The position numbers were made by a program, and so were the translations under genes. Of a stretch of 58,164 nt of DNA, positions 7,763 through 19,000 are shown in pieces. Below the pieces are notes generated by a model, which saw only the letters and a program-made list of their open reading frames with translations, ran no database searches and was not told the DNA's origin. The DNA is from Planctomycetota bacterium (GTDB lineage Bacteria > Planctomycetota > Uabimicrobiia > Uabimicrobiales > Uabimicrobiaceae). The stretch is from assembly GCA_029260735.1 (NCBI GenBank), contig JAJDCR010000028.1:1-58164 (forward strand), written 5' to 3'. The stretch's first letter is position 1; each line of letters starts with the position of its first letter.

Positions 7763-8471
7763 ATAATTTTTTCCTTTTTAAAGAAGTTCGTAAAGCAGAG
7801 AGAAAAATAGTTCCTAAAATTTTTGTCCCTGCTCCGATAATCCCTCGAAGAGTTCCCGAAATTTTCGACTTTCCAATTCGTTTGTGATAAGTGACAGGCA
7901 CTTCTTTTACTTTTAATTTCAAGCAAACGGCTTTGATTTGCATCTCGACAGTCCATCCATAATCGGGATCTCTCATTTCCAGTTGCTCTAGAGCTTTCCG
8001 AGTAATAGCCCGAAAAGGTCCCAAGTCAGTAAAGCGCACTCGCCAAAAGAAGTGGATCAAGTGACAAGACAACCAATTGCCAAAGCGAGCAACCGGAGCT
8101 AGAGCACCGGGTTCTCTTTGCCCCAAAGTGCGCGAACCAATCACTAAATCCACCTCTTTTGCCAGAATCGGATCAACTAAAGAGTGCATTTCTTGAGGGC
8201 GATCGCTATAGTCGCCATCGACAAAAACAACTATATCCGTAGGAGAAAGAGCCTTAATAGCAGCTAAGCAAGCAGAACCATAACCACTTCTTCGTTCGTC
8301 AACAACCCGTGCTCCGTTTTCTTTCGCTACCTGAGCAGTGCTATCGGTGGAGCCATTGTTTGCCACAATCACTTCATCGACCCACTCAGGAATATCTTGG
8401 AGAACTTTGCCAATAGCCTTTTCTTCGTTAAAGGCAGGAATGATAACAGAAATTCGGGTCTCTTTTCTCAT
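7710..8471 (-). CDS. family 2 glycosyltransferase (polyprenyl-phosphate sugar transferase-like)
   Basis: 253 aa soluble GT2 enzyme. It shows SVIIPAFNEEKAIGKVL (nucleotide-sugar binding start), ANNGSTDST, the DXD-type VFVDGDYSDRP, GSRTLG, and a C-terminal GWTVEMQIKAV resembling the acceptor region of dolichol/polyprenyl-phosphate sugar transferases. There is no C-terminal pair of membrane helices, so it resembles the short DPM1-like form. Likely role: moving a sugar from an NDP donor onto a lipid or small-molecule acceptor (inference). It lies 55 nt after pgi and overlaps the DUF2064 gene by 53 nt, so it is part of the tal-pgi transcription unit. Confidence 0.85.
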   Translation of the reverse strand: MRKETRISVIIPAFNEEKAIGKVLQDIPEWVDEVIVANNGSTDSTAQVAKENGARVVDERRSGYGSACLAAIKALSPTDIVVFVDGDYSDRPQEMHSLVDPILAKEVDLVIGSRTLGQREPGALAPVARFGNWLSCHLIHFFWRVRFTDLGPFRAITRKALEQLEMRDPDYGWTVEMQIKAVCLKLKVKEVPVTYHKRIGKSKISGTLRGIIGAGTKILGTIFLSALRTSLKRKKLYESQPDPVHAIPDGRKG

Positions 8472-8526
8472 GATATTTCTCTTTTCTTAAGGCTGTTGGG
8501 GATAAATCCAACTTAGTCTTGTCGTT

Positions 8527-10218
8527 TTAGAAGGCATTCTCCCATTGGGATAAGATTTTATCTAAGGTCGCTGTAAAATCTCCCTTTAGATGAATTCTCA
8601 ATACCCGTCGTCCCTTTTCTTCGAGAGCTTGGTAGTCTCCTTGAAATTGAGCATTGATCAATACATCAAAAGTGTAAGTTTGGCTAGGAACAGGAAGTTT
8701 TTTCGACGAAGCTTGGGTTATTTGCAAAAAGATTCCTTGGTTGCTATCTCCCTTGTGCAGTTGCCCCGTCGAATGGAGAAAACGAGGACCAAAACCAAGA
8801 GTTGTCGCTAAGGAACACTGGTTTTGCCAGAAAGTCCTTAGCTTTTCTAGTTGAACTTCGCTCGCGGAAGTCTGATCAACATAAGCCATCAGAGCAAAGT
8901 AGTCGTGAGGCCTAATTTTTTCTCGAAGATCTTTCCAAAGAGCTTCTTCCTCTGTCGCAGAACTAAGTTCTTTTGTTGCACAAATTTCATAGTCAGAGTT
9001 AGAAAACAAAGGAGTTTCTTGAGGAATTTCTCCCGATACTTCGTATTCTTCCATCAGGCGACGAGCTTTCTTTTTCGCTAGCTCGACATCAGGCTGGTCG
9101 AAGGGATCAATTCCTAGAATAGCTCCTGATACTGCGGTAGCCATTTCCCATCGGAAAAACTCTTGCCCGATATCAGTTTTGTCACTTAGGGAAATCATTA
9201 CGATAGGATGACCAGCAGCCGTAAGATCCTCTATTTGCTCTTTAAAATGAGAGTTTTCTTCTTCTAGATAAATAAAGACAAAACAGCGGTCATCTTGGTA
9301 TTGCCGAGATGAAAGAAGTTTTTCTCCGACCACAGGAAGAACCCCTTTGCCGTGTTTCCCCGTACTTTCCGCGATTAACTGCTCTATCCAAACTCCTATT
9401 GCCTGGAAAGAAGGGGAAAGGCAAAAAGTAAGCTTGTTCTTTCCTATCTTTGCTAAGGCTCCCATGGCAAGCCCCAGCTCAATGCTTTCTCCTAAAACTT
9501 CTTGGGAAGCAGAAGCTTGTTTTTTTGCACTGGCTAAAATCGCTCCCAAGTCACAGCCAATAAGAGCAGCCGGCACTAATCCAAAGTAAGTTAAAACGGA
9601 GTAACGTCCTCCCACATCAGGAGGAGCTAAAAACGTTTTTCGAAATTTTCGTTCTTGGGCGAGTTTTTCTAAAGAAGAGCCAGGATCTGTGATCGCGACA
9701 AAATGACTCCCAGGATTTCCTGTTTGGCCTTCTAGCTGATGAAAAAAATAGTGAAAAAAAGACATAGTCTCAATGGTGGAACCAGACTTACTCGATACCA
9801 AAAAAAGAGTTTGCCTCAAATTTTTACCTCGATGAACTTGTTCTACTGAGTCAGGACAGGTACTATCGAGAACGGTTAAAGAAAGAAAGCCTGGTTTTTT
9901 ACCAAATACATTCATAAGAACTTCAGGAGCAAGACTGCTTCCTCCCATTCCCAGAAGAACTACGTCCTGAAAACCTGCCGCAACCACTTCTTGGGTAAAA
10001 CTCTCTAAGGATTCTTTTAGTTTCTCCCCTTCTTCTGGTGAGCGAAGCCAACCTAAACGTTCCTCAATTGCTTGACGTTCTTCAGGAGTTCCTTCAGGAA
10101 GCCATAAAGAAGCGTCTTTTTCCCAAATTCGAGCAGTCCCATTGATTTTTTGCCAATGCTCTTTTGCGCTTTCCAATTGTTCTTTGCTATTTCCAAGATT
10201 AAGCTGTTGTGTTGGCAC
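8527..10218 (-). CDS. pgi: glucose-6-phosphate isomerase
   Basis: 563 aa. It interconverts glucose 6-phosphate and fructose 6-phosphate in glycolysis and gluconeogenesis. LLGMGGSSLAPEV and SSKSGSTIETMSFF are the sugar-phosphate-binding SIS motifs, and HKGDSNQG near the C-terminus carries the ring-opening His/Lys region. The N-terminal layout resembles the PGI half of bifunctional transaldolase-PGI proteins. The start is GTG at 10216-10218, inside the last codons of tal: the genes overlap by 20 nt in different frames, so translation is probably coupled. Confidence 0.93.
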   Translation of the reverse strand: MPTQQLNLGNSKEQLESAKEHWQKINGTARIWEKDASLWLPEGTPEERQAIEERLGWLRSPEEGEKLKESLESFTQEVVAAGFQDVVLLGMGGSSLAPEVLMNVFGKKPGFLSLTVLDSTCPDSVEQVHRGKNLRQTLFLVSSKSGSTIETMSFFHYFFHQLEGQTGNPGSHFVAITDPGSSLEKLAQERKFRKTFLAPPDVGGRYSVLTYFGLVPAALIGCDLGAILASAKKQASASQEVLGESIELGLAMGALAKIGKNKLTFCLSPSFQAIGVWIEQLIAESTGKHGKGVLPVVGEKLLSSRQYQDDRCFVFIYLEEENSHFKEQIEDLTAAGHPIVMISLSDKTDIGQEFFRWEMATAVSGAILGIDPFDQPDVELAKKKARRLMEEYEVSGEIPQETPLFSNSDYEICATKELSSATEEEALWKDLREKIRPHDYFALMAYVDQTSASEVQLEKLRTFWQNQCSLATTLGFGPRFLHSTGQLHKGDSNQGIFLQITQASSKKLPVPSQTYTFDVLINAQFQGDYQALEEKGRRVLRIHLKGDFTATLDKILSQWENAF

Positions 10219-11323
10219 GAGAAGCTTCCTTACTAAGAATGTGATTTCGTTTTGTCTCTAAAGTTTTCATCAAAGAGTCAAAAGATGCAGCAAAAGCAGC
10301 CACTCCTTCTTCGGTTAATTTTTTTGTCACGGCATCCAAATTTACTCCAGCCGCATTCACTTCAGCTAGGGTTTGATGAACTTCTGGAATGCTCTCTGTC
10401 ACACTAAGGCGAGCTTCTCCATGATCGCGGAAAGCATCTAAAGTTGCCGGAGGAACAGTATTTACTGTATTTTCCCCAATAAGCTCTTCTATGTACATAA
10501 CATCGCGATAAGTGGGGTTTTTTGTACTGGTACTGGCCCATAGTAGGCGTTGGAGCTGGGCTCCTTTTTTTTGCAGTAGAGTAAACCGTTCTTGCTTGTA
10601 CATTTCCTGAAAGCACTGGTAAACCATTTTAGCATAAGCAATCGCGGTCTTTCCTTTTAACTCAGAATCTTCTCCGAGAATTTTGTCGACAGCACTATCC
10701 AGTCGGCTAATAAAAAAAGAGGCGACAGAGCTAACTTTCGACAAATCTTTACCATTCTCAGCACATTTTTCTATTCCCGTAAGATAAGCTTCTGTTACAT
10801 TGAGAAAGTCCTGCAAAGAAAACATTAAAGTAACATTAACATTGATCCCTTCTGCTAAAAGAGCAGTAATTGCAGGTAAACCTTCCTCGGTTGCAGGAAC
10901 TTTAATCATAACATTTGGGCGATTCACTAAAGCAAAAAGTTGTTTCCCTTCCGCAATGGTCGCCTCTGTATTATGTGCTAAGCGAGGAGAAACCTCTATC
11001 GAGACGTAGCCGTCAACACACGCGGTTTTGTCATAAACTCCACGGAGTAGATCGGCCGCATCTTGGATATCACGAACAACCAACTTTTCATACAACTGAT
11101 CAACATTGGTTTGGGGATTTTCCTGGAGAATTTTTTCGATTGCTCCATCGTAGTCTTCGCTTCCCCCAATCGCTTTTTGAAAAATTGTCGGGTTAGAAGT
11201 GATTCCGACGATCTCCCCCTCTTCGATCATTTTAGCAATCTCTCCCGAATCGAGAAGGCTACGTTTAATATTGTCATACCACAGGCTCTGAGAGAAAGTA
11301 TAAATCTTTTCAATACGCTTCAT
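10199..11323 (-). CDS. tal: transaldolase
   Basis: 374 aa. It transfers the dihydroxyacetone unit between sugar phosphates in the non-oxidative pentose phosphate pathway. GITSNPTIFQKAI and VSIEVSPRLAHNTEATI are the substrate-site motifs, the Schiff-base Lys lies in VMIKVPAT, and NVTLMFS follows. The length and C-terminal extension match the long TalB-like type found alone or fused to PGI. GGAG lies 8 nt before the ATG. The stop lies 20 nt inside pgi. The leader carries a TTGACA box and two hairpins. The upstream neighbour on the same strand is the giant PKS gene, ending 262 nt away, so tal probably has its own promoter. Confidence 0.95.
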   Translation of the reverse strand: MKRIEKIYTFSQSLWYDNIKRSLLDSGEIAKMIEEGEIVGITSNPTIFQKAIGGSEDYDGAIEKILQENPQTNVDQLYEKLVVRDIQDAADLLRGVYDKTACVDGYVSIEVSPRLAHNTEATIAEGKQLFALVNRPNVMIKVPATEEGLPAITALLAEGINVNVTLMFSLQDFLNVTEAYLTGIEKCAENGKDLSKVSSVASFFISRLDSAVDKILGEDSELKGKTAIAYAKMVYQCFQEMYKQERFTLLQKKGAQLQRLLWASTSTKNPTYRDVMYIEELIGENTVNTVPPATLDAFRDHGEARLSVTESIPEVHQTLAEVNAAGVNLDAVTKKLTEEGVAAFAASFDSLMKTLETKRNHILSKEASRANTTA

Positions 11324-11344
11324 CGAATAACTCCAAAAATCTTT

Positions 11345-11389
11345 TTCTGTTTTATAACAGAATAATAAGGGGGCTAGACCTTCTAGCCC
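11345..11389 (-). promoter_or_regulatory. two hairpins in the tal leader
   Basis: TTCTGTT/AACAGAA (7-bp stem, 4-nt loop, 11345-11362) and GGGCTAG/CTAGCCC (7-bp stem, 5-nt loop, 11371-11389) are perfect. They lie between the candidate promoter and the tal start. They may stabilise or attenuate the message, or end the giant gene's transcript. Function is inferred only. Confidence 0.45.
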
Positions 11390-11399
11390 AGTAAGACTA

Positions 11400-11428
11400 T
11401 TTTAAGAGACTCCTCGAAACCTGTCAAC
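11400..11428 (-). promoter_or_regulatory. candidate sigma-70 promoter for the tal operon
   Basis: On the minus strand a perfect -35 box TTGACA (11423-11428) is followed after 17 nt by TAAAAA (11400-11405), a 4/6 match to TATAAT. A second TTGACA lies 35 nt upstream (11458-11463) with no good -10. The first pair is about 75-80 nt upstream of the tal start. Confidence 0.4.
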
Positions 11429-11585
11429 TACTGTATGCATCTTGATAGTAGTTTTATGTCAAGTTTTTCCATTCCTTCCAATAGGCTTCTTTCCATAATA
11501 TTTATATCGATATTCGCTCTGCAGGTTCCCTCCTAACGCTTATAGCAAAAGAGATTAAAATTGGTAATACTGATGTTTTAGGATT

Positions 11586-14500
11586 TTAAAAAAGATCGCA
11601 AGTATGCTTTACCCAACCTTCTACTAAGTTCTTTATGGTATTGCGCTTATAAAAGTTATTCGAATACCGAGCAATAATAAGTAAATGATCTTTTTTGTTT
11701 CTGACAATTAGATCTAATAAATAAAGACGTTTATGGGTAGGTGGCTCAAAAAGATAAGTCTCTGTCTTGGCAGATACTTTTAGAGGAATGTGAGGTTGAT
11801 AGTTTAAGCGGACAGAGCTAACTTCATGGGAAAAAGGGAGAAGTTCTTCTTGGGCAAGAATTTCGTACCCAATACCCCCCATCGGAATATGATGAAAGCT
11901 CTTGCTAAATTTACGGATTTTATCAAAAGAGGATTTCTCTTTTCTTAGGCTTAAACCCAAGGGGATATCTCCGGCAAACCAGCCAATGGTCTCGGGATAT
12001 AGGCCTATCGTTTTGGTGTTACGACGATGTAAGCGATGAATAATGATAGGGGTATCACAACCAAGCCATTGGCTCAGATATTCATAGAGTCCTACTGATA
12101 AAGTCGGAAAAAGATCTTCTTCGATTTTCCAATCTTTGAGAGAATAACGTTTTTGATAGGTTTTCTCCGAAGCGATTGAGTTTGTTCCCTTGTTTAAATC
12201 TGTCGGACATGCCATTTTTGTTTTGGGAATGTGCTTTGACCAAAACTGTCTTTGCTTTATTTTTTCTTTTTGAGTGAGCAAAGATACCTTATGAATATAG
12301 TCTTGGTAAGAGTTTTTAGGGAGAATAATCTTTCTTTGTGGATTTTCATAGAAATGAAATAAGTCCTGGATCATTAAGGCGCAGGATACTCCATCGGTAA
12401 TCAAATGATGGATGATCATAATGATGTGATAATTTCTCCCTCCTAAAGACAGAAGAGAAAAGGCCCAGAGAGGAGATTGATCCACTTTTATCTTTTGGTG
12501 CATTTGCCTTTCAATCTTTGCTATTTTTTCCTTTTTGGCCTTAGCTTCCCAGTTTGCTAAATCATAATGATCTAGTGAAATACCACAGATTTTTTCTTCT
12601 CGTTGCCCCCAGATTCCTTTTTTTTGAAAAAAAGAATTTCTTAAGACAGGGTGTTTTTCCCCAAGCTGTTGAAGATTTTTTTCCCACCGGGCTAAATCAA
12701 TTTCTTTGTCTAAGGAAAAGACATGGTGGTGGACAATATGGCAGGTCGGCTCAGAGCTAAACTCATTGATAAAAGATTGCTGAGAAGGTGCCAGAGAGTA
12801 TTTTTTTTCTCGACTAAAGTTGTAGCCAAACTGCTCTCCCAGCCTAATGGTTTGTTTCGAGAGTTCATCTACCCTGTCTAAGTCTTTTTTCCAGGCATCT
12901 GCTAAATGCGCTTCAATTTTATCATGCTGCAAAAAATTAGGGTCTCCGATGGTTAGAGAACTATCGCCAAGACCGTAAATCATGCGGTTTTTCTCGTAAG
13001 GATTTAGCATGTCTTTTTCAAAGTTTAGTCCCAAGTGTACGCACAGCTTTTTCACTACTTCTTGAGGATTTTGTACGAGATCTTCGTAGAGAATTCTCAT
13101 CCAACGTTTTTCCGGTATTTCTGCTAAAAACTCTTTTGTCTTTGAGTTAGAACTGCACCAAAGTTTTTCCGCATATTGCCGAGGATTTTCCTTTATTCCT
13201 AACATCTTGTCAAAACGGTTTCTGACAAACGATTCCATGACGGCAAGAGGGTGGCGAACTAAATGAAGATAAAAGGGTTTCTTTTCCATTTGCTCAGCTC
13301 GCCAGAGGATTTTTTCGTCCAGAGCATAGGTAGGGGATTTATCGACCAAATATCGCTGGGGCATAATATTTTGCAAATACTGGTAGGTTTCTTCTGGGGA
13401 AAGCTTTTTATTTTCTAGTTCTTCCATTTTAAGCTGAGCTTCTCTGGGAGAGATTTTCTCTAATTTTGCGATGGTTTCAACGAAGCCTTCTTTTAGATAT
13501 TCCTGGTTATTTTTAGAGAGAATCTCTGAGCGCTCTTCTAAGGTTTTGAAAGGTAAAATGTGTAGTTCAGGAGGAGCAAATATCTCAGAATGTCCCATCA
13601 TTATCGTTCGGAGCAAGGTAGAGCCTGCCCGAGGTGTACTTAGAAGATAGATAATTTTTTGTTCATTCTGATTCCTTGGTTTTTCTAACTCTCTAGCAAG
13701 ATAATCGGTCAACTTTCTAGTTGTATTGTACTCCAGTAGTTCGCTCATATATAGACGTAACCCAAAGTGCAATTCTATTTCGGTAATCAATTTCATTCCT
13801 AAGATAGAAGCTACTCCTAAGTCTTCAAACGAGGTATTATCGTCAATTCTATTTTCTGGGACAAGAGTGAGTTCTGATATTTTTTCTTTCAAAGTGGCCG
13901 CAAATTCTTTTTTTTGTTTATCCAAGTGAATTTTTTGAGAAGAATTTTTCTTTTCTTTTAGTTTTTTGAATAATCGCGCCGACTTGGAGATAACTTTGTT
14001 TTCCTTTTCTTTGGGAGAAAACAAGGGAGACTGAGATTCTGAAATCCAGTATTTCTCTTTAGCAAAAGGATAAGTGGGTAAGCTGATGCGTTGTGGTTTG
14101 CTTTCTCCGTAAATTTTATTCCCCTTTAAGACCAGGCCTTTCATTATCCCTACGTCAATAGTATGTTTAGAAAAATAGGAGTAATTCATTGAGGGGAAAG
14201 AAACTAACGAGGAGACAATCTGTTTTTGGGGGGAGGCTGAAATCCAGTATTTTCCTCTGGCAAAAGGATAGGTGGGTAAACTGATGCGTTTTGGCTTACC
14301 TTCTCCATAAAGTTGGTTCCAATCAAAGGACAATCCCTTGACCCAAAGTTTTGTGATCTTAGAAAATTCTTTTTTCTTGGTCCAAGTTTCCACCAGATTA
14401 GCCATCTCGCTCTCGCTAAGAACATCCAAAATATCCTCCTTTGAGGGAGCTTGGTCTGAAAGAGTTTTCTGGGGATTTTTTTCTTCTAAAAAGGAGTCCA

Positions 14501-16020
14501 GTTTTTCTAACAACTCAGGAAGACTTTGAATGAAAAAGACAACCCTAGTTTTCATGGCCGTACGACACGTTTGCAAAGTGTAGGATAAGCTCGCCAGAGA
14601 AATGTTTGGATTCTGAGGTAAGAATTTTCGGAATATTTCGATATATTCATGGAGGCGAGATTTATTTTTAGCGGAAAAAGGAACAATGTATACACTATTT
14701 CCTAAAAGAGAAGTAATTATTTGAGAAGGAGTATCTGAAAGATATTCTTCCAAAACAAGGTGAGCATTAGTTCCACTAAATCCAAAAGAGCTTACACAAG
14801 CTCGACGAAGAGAACTAGAAACTGTTTTCCAAGGTTTTCGTTCTGTATTGACGTAAAAAGGAGAGTCGCTAAAATCAAAATGAGAGTTCTCTTTGGTAAA
14901 ATTCAAACTAGGGGCAAGTTCTTGATGTTTCATCGATAGGAGGACTTTTTGGAGACCAGCAACACCCGCAGCGGCCGAAGTATGCCCAATATTACTTTTT
15001 ACAGAAGCTAAAGCGCAATAGTTTTTCTGAGAGGTTTTTTCTTTAAAAACAGTGTCCAATGCCTCTAGCTCAATGGGGTCACCTAATTTTGTCCCCGTTC
15101 CATGAGTTTCTATATAGCTGATGGATTCAGGATTTATCTTATATTTCGAGTAAATCTCACGCTCTAACTCTATTTGACTATGGACACTTGGGGCCGTAAT
15201 TCCATTGGTTTTTCCATCTTGGTTAATTCCCGAACCGAGGATCACTCCATAGATCAAGTCTTTGTCTTTTATGGCATCTTCTAAGCGTTTTAAAACGACC
15301 GCTCCCACTCCTTCTCCAGGAACGAACCCGTTGGCCGAATCATCAAAAGTTTTACACTGTCCTTCGGGAGAGAGCATTCCTGCTTGGCACATCCCGATGT
15401 AAGATTGAGGGGTTAGGTACAGACTAACCCCCCCTGCGAGAGCCATCTTTACTTCTTTACTTCTTAATGCTTGGCAGGCAAGATGAATAGCAACTAGGGA
15501 AGACGAACATGCCGTATCAATAGGAATAGCAGGTCCTTTTAGATTTAAGTAGTAGGCAATTCTTGCTGCTGCGATGGCATAGCTATTCCCGGTTATTTCT
15601 GAGGAATCAGAGTCCTTTTGAGCAAGGAGCAATGAATATTCGTTCCCCATAATTCCTAGATAAACTCCACATTTTTTGTTGCTTAAAGCTTCATGAGAAT
15701 ATCCTGCATCTTCAAAGGCTTTATAACTTTCCTCTAAGAACAAACGATGTTGAGGGTCCATCAGGTTTGCCTCGGCCGGAGAAATTTGAAAAAAGAGAGG
15801 ATCAAAGAACTCGATGTCATCGAGCATTCCTAACCATTTGGAATAAATCTTCCCTTTTTTCCCCCTCTCCTTATCATAATATTGGCTAATATCCCAGCGG
15901 GTTGTAGGAATTTCTCGAATAGAATTTTTTCCCAGAACCAAGTTATTCCAATATTCATCTAAATTCTTTGCTTGGGGGTATCTTCCTGACATTCCAATAA
16001 CGGCAATTTTATCTTTATCG
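11586..16020 (-). other. Terminal module 11: KS-ACP-sulfotransferase-C
   Basis: KS about 5420-5847 (Cys5589), a doubled linker, then an ACP reading LGVASILG (Ser6156, Ala where Asp is expected). A PAPS-dependent sulfotransferase (about 6207-6490) has the phosphosulfate loop TPRAGSTLL and HLVRHPLAVMESFVRNR for the 3' phosphate. The last 400 residues form a condensation-type domain with HHLITDG (near 6622). No thioesterase follows; release probably uses the C domain (inference). Confidence 0.78.
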
Positions 16021-19000
16021 CACAGATTTTTTTTCTCTGAAAAGTTTTTTTTCTCTGAGAAAGAAGCGCTCAAAATAGGCACTGTTAACGGAGGAGAGGG
16101 AAGGAAGGAAGTAGAACTCGTAGATTCTTTTATACTGCTGGAGGGATGGGGATACTTCTCCTTTGCTATTTTTGGTACAAAGGTCTCCGATAGCTTTGAG
16201 ATTTCCTCTTTTAGAAATACGGCTAATTGGGAAATAGTCGGATAATCATAAAGTTTTGTTGCAGAAAGAGAAAGACCATATTTTTGATTGATTACTTGGA
16301 CCCATTCTACCCCCACAATGGAATCTAATCCTACGTCAATAAAAGATTTCTCCGAATCTATATTCTCTTCTTTCATATATAAAATTTGGGCCAAGCTAGT
16401 TTTTAGCTCTCTTTGCAGAGTTTCTTTTGAAATTTCTCTTAGAGGAGATGGATTTGAAATTTCTTTTGGAGGAGATGGATTTGAAGGAAAAGCCTTAGAG
16501 GAATTTTGTAATGGCACAGAGGAAGATACAAAGTTTAATGGAATGGATGGTTTATTTCCCAGGGGTGATTTATCTTTTACCGGACAATCTTTTGTCGATA
16601 AAAGTTCTAACGCAATTTTTTTGGGCTTACTCAGGAAACTAGAAAATTCAAAATGAGCTACTTTCGGAGATTGTGAAGAGGCTTGAGTCTTAGGTAAATT
16701 TTTTTGATTGCTCTTGGGGGAAATCCAGTATCGTTCTCTTGCGAAAGGATACACAGGGTAATTAGGCAGACGTTGCATTCTCTTTAAATTATAGGTCGTT
16801 TTCCAATCAATGTTGTTTCCATTTACCCAAAGTTCTGCGAGTGTCTTATGCCTTTGATTCTGGATTAATTTTTCAATATACTCTTTCCCCTCTGGAGTAT
16901 CTCCGATAAGTCCAGACTTTTCTTTTGCTTGGGCAAAGAAAAAGTTAGGATCTGTTTTCCCCTGAATATAAGAGCTTAAGATCTTTTTCAATTCTTGGTC
17001 GTCGTGGGCAATGATCGCTAATCGATAATCCATTGCACCGCGGCCTACTTGAGAGGTATAGGCTAGATTCACGAGATTTTTTCGGAGATTAGGCTTTTTT
17101 TCTAAGGCATCGTATAAGCTTTGCGCATAAGTGTGGAGTTGTTGTTTCGTTTGAGCAGAAAGAGTGATAATAACGGGAGCACCTGAGAGAGAATGGAGCT
17201 CGCTAAAACTATTTTTTTCTTGAGGCGCTTCTGAAATAACTAAATGAGCATTCGTGCCACTGAAACCAAAAGAGCTGACGGCGGCTTGGCGAATTCCTTT
17301 GGTAGGAGCATCCCAAGACTTACATTTGGTATTGATGTAAAAAGGGCTCTTGTTCAAGTCGATATGTTCATTGAGTTTTGTAAAATTAATGGTAGGAGGA
17401 AGTTTTTTATTCTGTAAAGCCAGGAGTACTTTGATCATTCCTGCGACCCCTGCTGCTGTCGATAAGTGACCAATGTTACTCTTGACCGACCCTAGGGCAC
17501 AGTAGTTTCTTTCCTTTGTATACTTTTGAAAAGAGTTTTTTAGTCCTTCTATTTCAATAGGGTCTCCTAGTTTTGTTCCTGTTCCATGAGTTTCAATTAA
17601 CTGGATCTCTTCGGGGTTAATTTTGTATTTATCATAAATATCTTGCTGTAAACGTGTTTGGGAATCGGGATTGGGAGCTGTGATTCCATTGGTTTTTCCA
17701 TCTTGATTGACTCCCCATCCTTGGATTACTCCATAAATTTTGTCTCGGTCTTTTTGAGCGTCTTCTAGTCTTTTTAGGAAAACTACTCCTACTCCTTCTC
17801 CGGGAACAAAACCATTGGCGGCTTGATCAAAAGCAAAACACTGTCCATCTGGAGAGAGCATCCCTGCTTTTGTTGCCATGATGTGTAGTGTTGGGCCTGC
17901 CATGATAAAGACTCCTCCGGCCAGAGCTAGATCACTACTACCCATGACCAAACTATCACAAGCATTAGATATTGCTACAAGGGAAGAAGAGCAAGCTGTA
18001 TCGATAGACAAACAAGGACCTTGTAAATTTAAAAAATAGGAAATACGAGCCGCTAGAATAGAGGCCGCTCCCCCCGTAAAAGCCTGAGCACTCAAATTTG
18101 AGCTTTGTAACAACTGAACATAGTCGCCAGCGGCACAGCCTACAAAAACACCACATTTGCTCCCGGAAAGAGAGTGAGGATTGTACCCTGAATCTTCGAT
18201 ACTATGCCAACAAGTTTCTAAAAACAAACGCTGCCCCGGATCCATGGCTTCAGCTTCGCGAGGAGAAATATTAAAGAATGTTGGATCAAATTGGTCTACT
18301 TCTTCTATCGATCCCATCCATTTACAATTAGTGGTACCTGGCGCCATGGGATTGGGATCATAATATTCATTCATATCCCAACGCTGTTCAGGGATTTCTG
18401 AAATACAATTTTTTCCCAATTCTATATTTTCCCAGAACTCCTCAATATTTTTTGCTTGGGGGAACTTTCCGGCCATTCCAATGACGGCAATAGATTGTGT
18501 TTTTTGGGAAAAGGGGGATGAGGGAGAATTTCTTTCCTCTGATTCCAGGAGAAAAGAAATTTTCTGGGGTAAAGGCGATAGCGGACTATCAGATGAAGTT
18601 GGATTAAGAGCAGATTTGTTCGTTAAAACGCCGCTTTTTTCTACCTCTTGCTTAACATATAAGACAAGCTCAGAAAGGGTTGGATAGTTATAAATTTTAG
18701 TGGCTGAAATAGCCGTTTTATATTCCTGATTAATCTTTTGTACCCAAGTTACCCCGGTAATCGAATCCAAGCCTAGATCACTAAACTGAGAATTTTCGTC
18801 TATCTCTTCTTCGCTTATACACAACTCCTCTCCCAAGAGTTTTTTGAGCGTGGATGCTATAGAAAATAAAAGATCAGAGCCTAAGGAGTTTTCAGAAATA
18901 GCAGAAGTCGCTTGTTTCGTGGGAGGGGAGAGATCTTCTTTCTTTTCCTGAAAGTTTTCTTCAATTCTCAAGAGAGCCTCTGGGTTATGGACAAAGGTTT

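Noticed and set aside
16288..16656. 122-codon plus-strand frame inside the leftward giant gene
   Set aside because: Antisense shadow of an ACP and linker region; the opposite strand encodes clear motifs.
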